A DNA stretch of 15,182 bases from CAYZJD01 sp964478455. GTDB taxonomy: Bacteria; Acidobacteriota; Terriglobia; Bryobacterales; Bryobacteraceae. A program made the translations under genes and the position numbers. The notes under the pieces are model-generated. The model saw nothing but the letters and a program-made list of their open reading frames with translations. It was not told where the DNA came from and made no database searches. The stretch is from positions 1 to 15,182 of the forward strand of contig CAYZJD010000074.1 of NCBI GenBank assembly GCA_964478455.1. Reading direction: 5' to 3'. This document shows, one piece after another, positions 8,203 to 15,182 of the stretch; position 1 is the first letter of the stretch; each line of letters begins with the position of its first letter.

Positions 8203-8646
8203 ATGATGGAGACAGTTCGTGACATTCTTGAGGGCAAGGGGCATGCGGTCTATTCGCTGCCTCCGGAGGCATCCGTCTACGATGCCATCGCCTTGATGGC
8301 CGATAAGGGCATCGGCGCGGTGCTGGTGATGAAGGAAGGCAGGCTCGCCGGCATCGTCTCCGAGCGCGACTATGCCCGTAAAGTGATCCTCAAGGGCAAG
8401 CTCTCTAAGGAGACGCGCCTCGACGAGGTCATGACTAGCCCGGTCATCATCGTCGGCCCGGACCAGACCGTGGACGAATGCATGCGGATCGTGACTGACC
8501 GGCGCATCCGTCACCTGCCGGTCCTGGACGGGGACAAGGTTGTCGGAATGGTTTCGATAGGCGACCTCGTGCGGGCGATCATCGCCGCCCAGGAAGCCAC
8601 CATCCACCAGTTGCATAACTACATCGCCGGCTCCTACCCAGGCTGA
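8203..8646 (+). CDS. Small two-CBS-domain (Bateman module) protein
   Basis: A 147-residue cytoplasmic protein made almost entirely of two CBS domains. CBS1 spans about residues 12-66 with GIVSERDYARK (50-60), and CBS2 about 79-130 with RHLPVL (103-108) and GMVSIGDLV (115-123). Both SxxD nucleotide-contact patterns (S53-D56 and S118-D121) are present, so AMP, ATP or a related adenine nucleotide is the likely ligand. Stand-alone pairs of this kind (about 140-150 residues) are common and mostly uncharacterised. Gap to the oxidase stop is 38 bp with no terminator seen, so co-transcription is plausible, though both proteins work in different compartments. The ribosome site is weak (GGGG about 14 nt upstream), and the second Met codon at 8206 is an alternative start. 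It converges with the next gene across 18 bp. Confidence 0.92.
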   Translation: MMETVRDILEGKGHAVYSLPPEASVYDAIALMADKGIGAVLVMKEGRLAGIVSERDYARKVILKGKLSKETRLDEVMTSPVIIVGPDQTVDECMRIVTDRRIRHLPVLDGDKVVGMVSIGDLVRAIIAAQEATIHQLHNYIAGSYPG

Positions 8647-8664
8647 CCAATCACCTGTGATCGC

Positions 8665-11010
8665 TCACTTCCCGAACGTCAGCACCGCGCCTGACTGCGT
8701 CGATGCGTCGCCGATCGTCAGCACAACGGGCAGGTCACCCTTGCGCTCCAGCGCAGGCGTTTGGATATTGACCTGGAACAGCCCGGCGTAAGTCATCCCG
8801 GCGAAGAGCACCGGCACCGGCACTCCATCTACGGTCACGCTGATCCGGGAGAGGTCGGGCACCGGGTAGACGCCGGTCAGCACCTGGCCGGTCGGGTACG
8901 GCTCGGCGGTCCTCCCGAGGCCGTTGGCGTACAGTTGCAGGTAGTCGCCTTCCCTGGCCGGGCGGCTCTCGACGCCCGGGAGCGCGTCTTCGGGAGCGAC
9001 GCGGATCGCTGTGTTCGCAATGAGCGCCGCGATCTGGAGATTCCCCCCGAGCGGGTACGTGAAGAAGCCTGGGGCCTGCTCCTCAATTGTCACTTCCGCC
9101 GAGGAACCGCCGTGCGCCGCGATCACTTCAACCGTGGCGGGGCCTGCGGGAAGATCCGGCGGCGCGAGAACGTTCATCTGCCCTGCTCCCGCATAGTGGA
9201 TGTAACCGTCTTTTCCGCCGATGCGGACCCGGAGGCCGCCAAGCACCGAAGGCAGCGTCTTGCCGTCCGCGATGGCTGAATCCCAGAAGTAATCCTTGTC
9301 CGCGAAGTTGCTGCCGAAGATCGAGAAGAAACTCCCCAGCGCGATGGGATCCTCGAAAGTCGCCCCGTTCACCACCCCGCCCGGCGCAATCGCGGGCGCC
9401 GCCGTCATTCCGAGCAGTTCGTAAAGCGCCTGGAGCTTCACCGTACCCAGATTGACGATGTCTTCCGTGGCGCCCCAGCATCCGTAGCGGCTGTACGCAC
9501 TGCTCAGGGTGAAGTACATGTAAAGGTCGCCGCCCTGGGCGAACCAGTTGTCCTTGATGTCGTGGATGATCACGTCCTTCATCCCCGGGTGGCGGTTGGC
9601 GAGAATGCGGTTGCCGATGTTCACCGTGCTCCCGCCCCCGTTGTCCGGCCCGCCCTCGTAAACGACGTGCTTTAGGCCGAAGCTCCGCGCAACGGCGTTC
9701 AACTGCCTCGTGTACCCGACGCCGTTGTCGCTGTCGGTTCGCATCCGCTGAAGCACGCCTTCCACAGAGACGCCATTCTGCCTCGCCTGCTCGTCGTTGA
9801 AGTAGTGCGTCTGCGCCATTGCATAGAAGAACCGGTCTGGCGCCCCATAGGTGCTCTTCACCCAGTTCAGGACCCCGGCGTACTGGTTGGGGAAGATCGT
9901 CCAATGCGCGTACACCGGACGGATCAACGCGGGGATCGCATCGCTGCCGTAAACTTCCTCGAAGATGTTGCCGATCTCGATCAGCCTCCTGGCGTGACGC
10001 CGGCGTGCCCACTCCTCCGGGTCCGTCGCCCCATCAATGTTGAGCGTGGAGCCTCCGGCCCGCACCTCAGCTTCGGCTGCGGCCCGGTTCCAGCCGTAAC
10101 CCGTGAAGATCGAGTTCCACACCTCGTTGCCGTGCTCGATGTAGATCTTCAGGCCCGGCCTCAGCGTGTCGTGCAGCAGCCGTGCCAGTTCGCGCACGTA
10201 ATCATCCGTTGCCGATACGGGAACGTTAATCCAGATGTCCTTGCCGGTGACGTTCGCGAGCAGCACGACGTACTCCCACGCAAAGCCATGCTTCTTGCCG
10301 TAGTTCTGCTGGGTTGCGTCGGAAGGCACGTGGCGCTCGGACCACTCGGTTTTGTTGTCGGCGTCCGTGTAAGCCGGATCGTGGCCGTTGGTGTCGGTGA
10401 ACCCCATGAAGCGCAGCACGCTGAACGGCATCACCGACAGCAGAAACTCGGTGGTGAAGACCTGGGTTGTGTCGGCAGCGTACCCCGGGCGGATCAGCTT
10501 CAGGTTCCTGAAGCCGCTTCCCGGCGCGCTCGCCGGCGTGCGCCGCGTGTTCGTGAAGCTCAGTATCAGAAGTCCGGTCTCCCGTGGGACGATGACCTCA
10601 GCTGTCGTCAAGTTCGTCGCCTCGTCGTATCGCTGATTGGCGATCAACGCGCTCTCGCCGGCGTTGGTGATGGTCGCCTGCCCTTCAAAGGACAAGCGAT
10701 ACGTCCCGCTCCAGTCGGGCTGGAACCTCGCTGGATCGTCGATCGGCGGCGCCCACGCTGGAATGGGCCGGATGTCAAAGAAGACGGCCTGGGTGTCGCT
10801 CAGCGGCCAGCCGTTCTCGTCGGCCGGCGCCGGAGCGCTGCTGTTCGGGAGCGTGAACGGCCGGAACACCTTGCCCAGGTCCACGAACATCCGCGAGCGC
10901 GCCCCCTCGGCCCCGCCTTCGATCTCCGCGCCGATCAGCCCGCGATAGGTCTGCGCTCGCGCCGGAGCCAGCGTCAGCGCAAGGGCGGCTGCGATGGCGG
11001 CTCGTCTCAT
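8665..11010 (-). CDS. Secreted glycosidase-like protein with Solibacter-type C-terminal domain (TIGR03437-like)
   Basis: A 781-residue exported protein. The signal peptide is MRRAAIAAALALTLAPARAQ. Residues about 25-175 are a beta-rich region possibly binding carbohydrate (TYRLSFEGQATITN at 103-116). Residues about 180-530 look like a TIM barrel: KDIWINVPVSATDDYVRELA (257-276), IEHGNEVWNS (291-300) with E296 as a clan GH-A-like acid/base, and HVVYEGGPDNG (448-458) with E452 as a possible nucleophile. Residues about 541-779 match the C-terminal module common in Solibacter secreted proteins: VVNGATFEDPIALGSFFSIFG, YIHYAGAGQMNVLAP, LQLYANGLG and YAGLFQVNI. ATG 11010 is preferred over GTG 11022 because it overlaps the esterase stop as ATGA and gives a compact signal peptide. 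Glycan target is unknown. Confidence 0.85.
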   Translation of the reverse strand: MRRAAIAAALALTLAPARAQTYRGLIGAEIEGGAEGARSRMFVDLGKVFRPFTLPNSSAPAPADENGWPLSDTQAVFFDIRPIPAWAPPIDDPARFQPDWSGTYRLSFEGQATITNAGESALIANQRYDEATNLTTAEVIVPRETGLLILSFTNTRRTPASAPGSGFRNLKLIRPGYAADTTQVFTTEFLLSVMPFSVLRFMGFTDTNGHDPAYTDADNKTEWSERHVPSDATQQNYGKKHGFAWEYVVLLANVTGKDIWINVPVSATDDYVRELARLLHDTLRPGLKIYIEHGNEVWNSIFTGYGWNRAAAEAEVRAGGSTLNIDGATDPEEWARRRHARRLIEIGNIFEEVYGSDAIPALIRPVYAHWTIFPNQYAGVLNWVKSTYGAPDRFFYAMAQTHYFNDEQARQNGVSVEGVLQRMRTDSDNGVGYTRQLNAVARSFGLKHVVYEGGPDNGGGSTVNIGNRILANRHPGMKDVIIHDIKDNWFAQGGDLYMYFTLSSAYSRYGCWGATEDIVNLGTVKLQALYELLGMTAAPAIAPGGVVNGATFEDPIALGSFFSIFGSNFADKDYFWDSAIADGKTLPSVLGGLRVRIGGKDGYIHYAGAGQMNVLAPPDLPAGPATVEVIAAHGGSSAEVTIEEQAPGFFTYPLGGNLQIAALIANTAIRVAPEDALPGVESRPAREGDYLQLYANGLGRTAEPYPTGQVLTGVYPVPDLSRISVTVDGVPVPVLFAGMTYAGLFQVNIQTPALERKGDLPVVLTIGDASTQSGAVLTFGK
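11007..11010 (-). other. ATGA stop/start overlap between esterase and glycosidase-like gene
   Basis: The esterase TGA (11009-11007) shares bases with the next ATG (11010-11008). GAGGAG abuts the ATG, too close for ordinary initiation, which suggests translational coupling by re-initiation. Confidence 0.6.
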
Positions 11011-12083
11011 CTCCTCAGCCACTTTTTGAGAAACGCCAGGCCGCTCTCGAGACTGATCTCGTGGCCGCCCTCGTGCAGGTCCATCTCCATGCGCTCCGCC
11101 ATCCCAAGCCGCCGGTAGTGCTCACGCGATGCTTTGAACTCGTCGATCACCTGCGGCCACCACGCGATGCCGTCCTTCTTGCCGGTCTGGATCAGCAGCG
11201 GTCTCGGGCAGATGAGGCTCACGGCGTCGCTGTCCGTGAACTCCGTCAGCCAGCCATGAAAGAAGGCGTGCTCTTCATCGGTTTCGAGAAAACAGCTATA
11301 GCGCGGGTCGGGAATCACCATCTTGTTCCGGCGATGGTTGAACCACGCCGTCACCACGCCGCACTGAATCCGCGGCTCGAGCGGCATCCAGAACATCGTG
11401 GCCATTCCCCCCAGGCTGATGCCCCACATCCCAACGTGCTTCCCGTCGATGCGCTTGTCCTGGAGCACTTCGTCCAACAGGGCCTGAAGGCGCGCCAGTT
11501 CGATGCCCGGCAGGCTCGTGCCGGCCAGGCGCGCCAGCCGCTCGATCCTATTTCGCTTCTCCCCGGTGCGGAGATTGAACGGCGCGAGCACCGCGAAGCC
11601 CTCCTTCAGCAGTGCGTGCCCGTAATCCTTGTAGAGGTTTTTGTCGTCGCCGATTCCGAAGACCCTTTCGGGAACGCTGTCGATGCCGTGTTGTGCGATC
11701 ACCAGTGGCGCAGGTCCCGCCGCGTTGTCCGGAATCACCAGAAGCCCCTCGGCCTTAAGTGGGCCGAGCGGCGCTGTAATCCACTCCGCGCCGGCCACGG
11801 ACGGATGCGGCCTGCGCTCAAGCGGCCCCGTCCTCTTCAATTCCGGCGGCGACATCACAGCGCGCCAGCGGCGGCGGTTCGGCTCAACACTCTCGAGAAA
11901 CGCCTCGACGCTCGCGTACGACCGGCTCCAGCGGTCCGCCGCCCGTTCGGAGTATCGCTCCACCAGTTCGGCTCGGAAATACTGCTCCAGTTCGCCCGCG
12001 TAGGCATCGTTGCGCCGGTTGATGTCCTGCCCAGCGGCGGCGAGCGATACGAGAGAGAATGCGTACAACCCGAAGCGGCTCAT
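11007..12083 (-). CDS. Alpha/beta-hydrolase fold esterase (acetyl-xylan-esterase/dienelactone-hydrolase-like)
   Basis: A 358-residue protein with an N-terminal hydrophobic stretch (MSRFGLYAFSLVSLAAAG) that may be a signal peptide. The hydrolase core runs from about residue 100 to the end. APLVIAQHG (125-133) supplies the oxyanion region, GISLGG (221-226) the nucleophile elbow with S223, D304 in GKKDGIAWW is the probable acid, and H341 in HEGGHEIS is the catalytic histidine, so the triad looks complete. Related secreted enzymes remove acyl groups from plant or microbial polysaccharides. That fits its place 9 bp after an EamA carrier and overlapping the start of a glycosidase-like gene, but the substrate is inferred only. 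AGGAGG at 12089-12094, 5 nt before ATG 12083, supports the start and overlaps the stop of the upstream gene. Confidence 0.88.
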   Translation of the reverse strand: MSRFGLYAFSLVSLAAAGQDINRRNDAYAGELEQYFRAELVERYSERAADRWSRSYASVEAFLESVEPNRRRWRAVMSPPELKRTGPLERRPHPSVAGAEWITAPLGPLKAEGLLVIPDNAAGPAPLVIAQHGIDSVPERVFGIGDDKNLYKDYGHALLKEGFAVLAPFNLRTGEKRNRIERLARLAGTSLPGIELARLQALLDEVLQDKRIDGKHVGMWGISLGGMATMFWMPLEPRIQCGVVTAWFNHRRNKMVIPDPRYSCFLETDEEHAFFHGWLTEFTDSDAVSLICPRPLLIQTGKKDGIAWWPQVIDEFKASREHYRRLGMAERMEMDLHEGGHEISLESGLAFLKKWLRR

Positions 12084-12095
12084 GGCCCCCTCCTA
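12084..12095 (-). promoter_or_regulatory. Strong ribosome site overlapping the EamA stop codon
   Basis: AGGAGG occupies 12094-12089 on the minus strand, sharing two bases with the TAG of the transporter gene (12095-12093) and leaving 5 nt to the esterase ATG. The arrangement suggests coupled translation of the two genes. Confidence 0.6.
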
Positions 12096-12953
12096 TTCAG
12101 CCATCAGGTAGATGGACACGGCGGCGAACCCCATGCCTGTAGCGAGCACCGGGTGAGGAATCACGCGATAGAGAGCCAGGGAAATGATGATGGTGAGCAC
12201 CGGCGCCAGCGCCGTCATCGGCACGACGATGATCGCCTTGCCGAAACGCAGCGCATACACCAGGCACAGCGCGCCGATGGCGTTCAGCACCTGGATCAGC
12301 GCCGCCAGATACGGTCCCTTGAAGCCCCAGTTGATCGGCCTCGAAAAATCCGTCATCCAGACGGCCACCGGGATCAGCACCACCGCCGTCGCCATCATGT
12401 AGAAGTAGATGCTCTCGGCGGCCATCGTGTTGTTGGCGAACTTCATTACGTAGGCCTGCACGCCCCACATCAGGAACACTCCGAACGCCATTAGCAGCCA
12501 CAGCCTCCCTTGCGTGGCCGTGTTGTTGGGCGGCTGATAGGAGAGCAGCGCAATCGCAATCAGCGCCAGCACGATGCCCGCCGAGGCGCGCCGGCTCGCC
12601 CGCTCCTTAAGGAACGCGAGGGACAAAACCACCGTCAGCATCGGATACATCGAAATGATCGGAAACACCAGGTACGCTGGGCCGTAACGCAGCGCCTCGA
12701 AAAGAATAAGCTGCCCGCCCGCGCCGAGGAGGCCGACAGTCGAGCCGACGAAGATCGACATGCCGTCGTGCTCCAGTTTCCAACGGATGATCGCCAGCGC
12801 CACCAGCGCGCACGGGATCGTGGTCAAGGCCCATACCGAGTAGCCGAGTGTCGCCGGAAAGCCCGCCTTCTCGGGAATCTCGATGAACGCGCCCCACACT
12901 CCCCAGAACACCGTTACGATGATCGAGAAAACCAGCCACAGTCGTCCGTGCAT
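12093..12953 (-). CDS. EamA/DMT-family inner membrane transporter
   Basis: A 286-residue, very hydrophobic protein with about ten predicted helices (roughly 6-24, 37-57, 67-85, 93-112, 122-138, 150-168, 182-200, 213-232, 240-258, 264-282), arranged as two EamA repeats. The end of the first repeat has the typical FPIISMYPMLTVVLSLAFLKE (98-118) and the second has VPMTALAPVLTIIISLAL (244-261). Members of the drug/metabolite superfamily carry small molecules such as amino acids, nucleosides or sugars, in or out; which one cannot be read here. The start has AAGG 4 nt upstream of ATG 12953. It follows the GH123-like lipoprotein by 48 bp and precedes the esterase by 9 bp, so it is probably part of the same transcription unit and may move a product of that cluster. 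Confidence 0.92.
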   Translation of the reverse strand: MHGRLWLVFSIIVTVFWGVWGAFIEIPEKAGFPATLGYSVWALTTIPCALVALAIIRWKLEHDGMSIFVGSTVGLLGAGGQLILFEALRYGPAYLVFPIISMYPMLTVVLSLAFLKERASRRASAGIVLALIAIALLSYQPPNNTATQGRLWLLMAFGVFLMWGVQAYVMKFANNTMAAESIYFYMMATAVVLIPVAVWMTDFSRPINWGFKGPYLAALIQVLNAIGALCLVYALRFGKAIIVVPMTALAPVLTIIISLALYRVIPHPVLATGMGFAAVSIYLMAE

Positions 12954-13001
12954 GAATCCTTCCCCGGGAACAGGCTCCCTATCGCGCTTCCAATGTCGGT
13001 C

Positions 13002-14712
13002 TTACCTGAACTTCCGCAACTCTACGATGATCCGGTCCAACTCCCCTCGCGCTCTAGCGAGGTCCGACGGCAGCGGACGGTGCGGCCGGATCGGGTCGGC
13101 CTCCTGTGTCGCCTCCTCGATCGCCTCCCGGATCCGCTGTTCGAACTGCCTGGCCGCGTTTCTGTCTTTGAGCCGGCTGAGGCGCTCGCGCAGATACCAC
13201 AGCACCTCGTAATCCTGCGCGCCCTTGCGCAGCATCTCCGACCGGATGCTGTCGAGTGGTCCGTTGTCCCCCGGATACACGAAGTGCATGTCGCCCGAGC
13301 GCCACTTGTAGCGCGGCTGCGTCCAGAATTCGTCCATCCAGAAGTTCCACGCCCAGCGGATGTAGCCGTCGAAGTCGTACTTCCACACCAGCCACGGCAG
13401 CATCCGGCTTTCGAGCGGCTTCGAGAAGAGGAACGTGTTCGGCCGCAGCGGCGAGTTCGCCGTGTACATCAGCGTACGGTTGCCCTGCTTGCGCCGCGCC
13501 GCCGTGTCCGGCATCGGCACTTCGCTCTTGACGTAACCGAAATGAAACGCCATCTCCGGCGAGAACGCCTGGTACTTGCCTTTCTCGTCACCCCCGCTCA
13601 CCATCAGCTTCAATTCCGGCGCCACCTTGCGGAAGACCGGCACGATCCGGTCCAGGTTCTCCGTGCTGATTTCGTCCAGGCCCACCGTCGTGATCCGGAG
13701 CAGGTTCATCTTCTTCAGATGCTCCTCAAAGCTCTTCGCGAACTGGCTCCAGACGCGCTCGTAATCCGCCGTCCCCGCCGTTACCTTGAGCTTCCGCATC
13801 TCGTTGGCCTGCGTGTCGAGGTAGTGAATCACCGCGTAGTCCAGGTGCGGCATGTTCACCGGCGACCACGCTTGCAGATTCTCGTCGATCCCCGCCTTGA
13901 GACACAGCGTGACAAACCGGTCAAAGTGGCTGTAGTCAAACTCGAACTGCGGGTCCTTCAACTCCTCCCACGCGCCGGCGAGTTTCCAGTCCACCACGCT
14001 CGCCACCGGAAAACCTGTGTCCATCACCCACGGGTCTTCGAGGAAGAACACCACGATCGCGTCCTGGCTGTGCTCGGCCCAGTTCTTCACGTACTTCCGC
14101 AGCAGCTCCCAGTGCGCCTCCGACCAGCGGTCCACCTTGTGCATCCGGGCCACCGAACCCGGGTCGAGCAGGATGTTGAAGTAGAAGTGGTCCTGCGTGA
14201 TCGGCGCAAGAGTGAAATCCAGCACGTCGAGGCGTAATGTGAATTCCGCCACCGTCCTGCCCTCGTGTCGCACCGCCACCGTCCCGCTGTACATGCCCGC
14301 TTCGCTGTCCTCCGGGATCTGGAAGTCGATCCAGACCCCCTGCGCCTGGTTAGCCGCCAAATCGAAGGACGGCTTCGCAAACAGGGGATCGGGCGTCAAC
14401 TGCCCGTTCTCGTCCACCGGGATGAAGCCCGGATAGCGCACCCGGACGCGCTCCTTCGGGATGATCTNNNNNNNNNNCCTCAACGGTCAGGCCCCGGACC
14501 GCTTCCGCGCTTCGCACCCCAAGCTGGCAGATCACGTACTCGTTGCCCGCGCCCTCCAGACGAATCTCGCGCTGCTTCAGGTCCCGTGCAAAACTGCCGG
14601 CGAAAACGTGATGGTGCGGATCGGCAACCCAGGCTTCGATTCTCCCGGCCTCGCGGCGGCCGCAGCCCGCCAAGAGCAACAGGCAGGCAAACAACCAAGG
14701 TTTCCGTCTCAT
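13002..14712 (-). CDS. DUF4091/GH123-like glycoside hydrolase lipoprotein, broken by an assembly gap
   Basis: Two frames read as one gene across ten N (14468-14477). The 5' part from ATG 14712 starts MRRKPWLFACLLLLAGCG, a lipoprotein signal with lipobox LAG-C17, and runs about 78 residues to GLTVE. The 3' part (from about 14465, some 487 residues) starts IIPKERVRVRYPGFIP, continues as a beta-sandwich (GVWIDFQIPEDSEAGMYSGTV), then a barrel of DUF4091 type, and ends VELRKFR. VGLDEIS, with adjacent Asp and Glu codons at 13671-13676, resembles the DE pair that GH123 beta-N-acetylgalactosaminidases use for substrate-assisted catalysis. The frames do not agree over exactly 10 bases; an intact gene needs a gap that is a multiple of three. 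The alternative start 14739 lacks a ribosome site and would bury the lipoprotein signal. The protein probably sits at the cell envelope and acts on glycans. Confidence 0.82.
14468..14477. other. Assembly gap (10 N)
   Basis: Ten undetermined bases inside the DUF4091 gene. The reading frame changes by one across it, so ten is a placeholder rather than the true length if the gene is intact. Confidence 0.97.
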
Positions 14713-14756
14713 GGCAGGCAGTTCTCCCGAAAGCGCCATTGTATCCGCTCAAGGTG

Positions 14757-14778
14757 GGGCAGGCGCTTTCGCCTGCCC
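14757..14778. repeat. Perfect short palindrome (hairpin) between genes
   Basis: GGGCAGGCG (14757-14765) and CGCCTGCCC (14770-14778) form a perfect 9-bp stem around a CTTT loop, in the 75-bp gap between the partial EamA gene and the lipoprotein gene. There is no T-run on the minus-strand side, so a REP-like dispersed palindrome is as likely as a terminator. The hairpin starts 10 nt after the EamA stop. Confidence 0.6.
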
Positions 14779-14787
14779 GGCAGTTCT

Positions 14788-15182
14788 TCACATCTTCCTC
14801 TCGCTGGCTCCGCCCAACATGCTCCGCAGAACTGTCGCCGCGAGAATGAGCGCGCCTCCTGCGATGGCCAGCGCCCCCGGTGTCTCGCCGTGCACCAGCC
14901 ATGCCCACACCGGGTTTAGCGCCGGTTCAGCGAGCATCAACAGCGAAGCTTCCAGAGCCGGCAGGCTGCGCATCGCCCGCGTCAGGCAGATGTAGGCCAA
15001 CGCGATCTGGAACACGCCAAGATAGGCGATCACCAGCCAGTCCGCCGCCGAGGCTTCGACCACCGGCACTGCCATCGGCAACGAGATCAGGCCGGCCAGC
15101 GAGTTCCCCGCCACCACCGTCGCGATCCCTGACTCGCCCGCGCGGCCTCCGCTCTCGATCCAGCGCAGCCCGGCCAGAGTGA
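14788..15182 (-). CDS. EamA/DMT-family transporter, C-terminal part (5' end outside window)
   Basis: The minus frame is open from the window edge to the stop at 14788, about 131 residues. An internal GTG at 15117 is not a start, because the upstream codons continue as plausible protein (TLAGLRWIESG, GRAGESGIATVV). It has about four to five hydrophobic helices: NSLAGLISLPMAVPVV, WLVIAYLGVFQIALAYICL, SLLMLAEPALNPVWAWLV and GALAIAGGALILAATVL. 'LxxAEPaLxPvWAWLvxGE' followed by a glycine-rich last helix is the classic end of the second EamA repeat. Sequence is clearly different from the complete EamA protein at 12093-12953, so the two are not a recent duplication. Substrate is unknown. It lies 75 bp upstream of the DUF4091 lipoprotein gene on the same strand, with a palindrome between them. 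Confidence 0.9.
   Translation of the reverse strand, partial: TLAGLRWIESGGRAGESGIATVVAGNSLAGLISLPMAVPVVEASAADWLVIAYLGVFQIALAYICLTRAMRSLPALEASLLMLAEPALNPVWAWLVHGETPGALAIAGGALILAATVLRSMLGGASERKM

Noticed and set aside
8161..8616. Minus-strand open frame over the CBS gene
   Set aside because: Antisense shadow; the plus frame has two clear CBS domains.
8650..8661. Near-palindrome ATCACCTGTGAT between convergent genes as a terminator
   Set aside because: Only a 4- to 5-bp stem with a tiny loop and no T-run.
9805..14237. Several long plus-strand open frames (437, 477 and 575 residues)
   Set aside because: Opposite to well-supported genes with recognisable motifs; composition is rich in Arg, His, Gln and Pro, typical of antisense frames in high-GC DNA.
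14788..15117. A short EamA gene starting at GTG 15117
   Set aside because: The frame stays open to the window edge with protein-like sequence, so this is the C-terminal part of a longer transporter.

Overview
The window reads as a high-GC chromosomal piece from an Acidobacteriota bacterium of the Solibacter/Bryobacterales kind. The strongest clue is the C-terminal domain of the 8665-11010 gene, which looks like the TIGR03437 (Solibacter-type) module found in many secreted proteins of that lineage. The density of exported hydrolases fits the same group. A run of ten N inside one gene points to a draft or metagenome assembly. No tRNA, rRNA, CRISPR array, transposase or phage gene was seen.

Layout. 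(A) 1-3598, minus strand: three exported proteins in a row. In transcription order these are a secreted TIM-barrel glycoside-hydrolase-like protein, a divergent M1-type metallopeptidase, and the N-terminal part of a DUF4832/GH42-like protein that leaves the window at base 1. (B) 3599-3878: divergent control region with one candidate promoter and two rival start codons for the next gene. (C) 3771/3879-8646, plus strand: an immune inhibitor A-like M6 metalloprotease, a perfect 12-bp GC-rich hairpin, a Tat-exported flavin amine oxidase, and a small two-CBS-domain protein. (D) 8665-15182, minus strand, convergent with C across only 18 bp. In transcription order: the 3' part of an EamA/DMT transporter (its 5' end is outside the window), a DUF4091/GH123-like lipoprotein broken by the N run, a complete EamA/DMT transporter, an alpha/beta-hydrolase esterase, and a large secreted glycosidase-like protein with the Solibacter C-terminal domain. 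Several junctions in D are tight: 9 bp with the ribosome site over the previous stop, and an ATGA overlap.

How the genes may work together (inference). Blocks A and D look like carbohydrate-scavenging clusters: exported hydrolases, an esterase to deacylate glycans, and DMT carriers for small molecules. No SusC/SusD pair is visible. Block C is different: an exported protease beside a Tat-exported amine/amino-acid oxidase could form a protein-attacking or amino-acid-oxidising (H2O2-releasing) module. This pair, with a CxxCH motif inside the oxidase, is the most unusual thing here. Nothing in the window proves a wholly new system.
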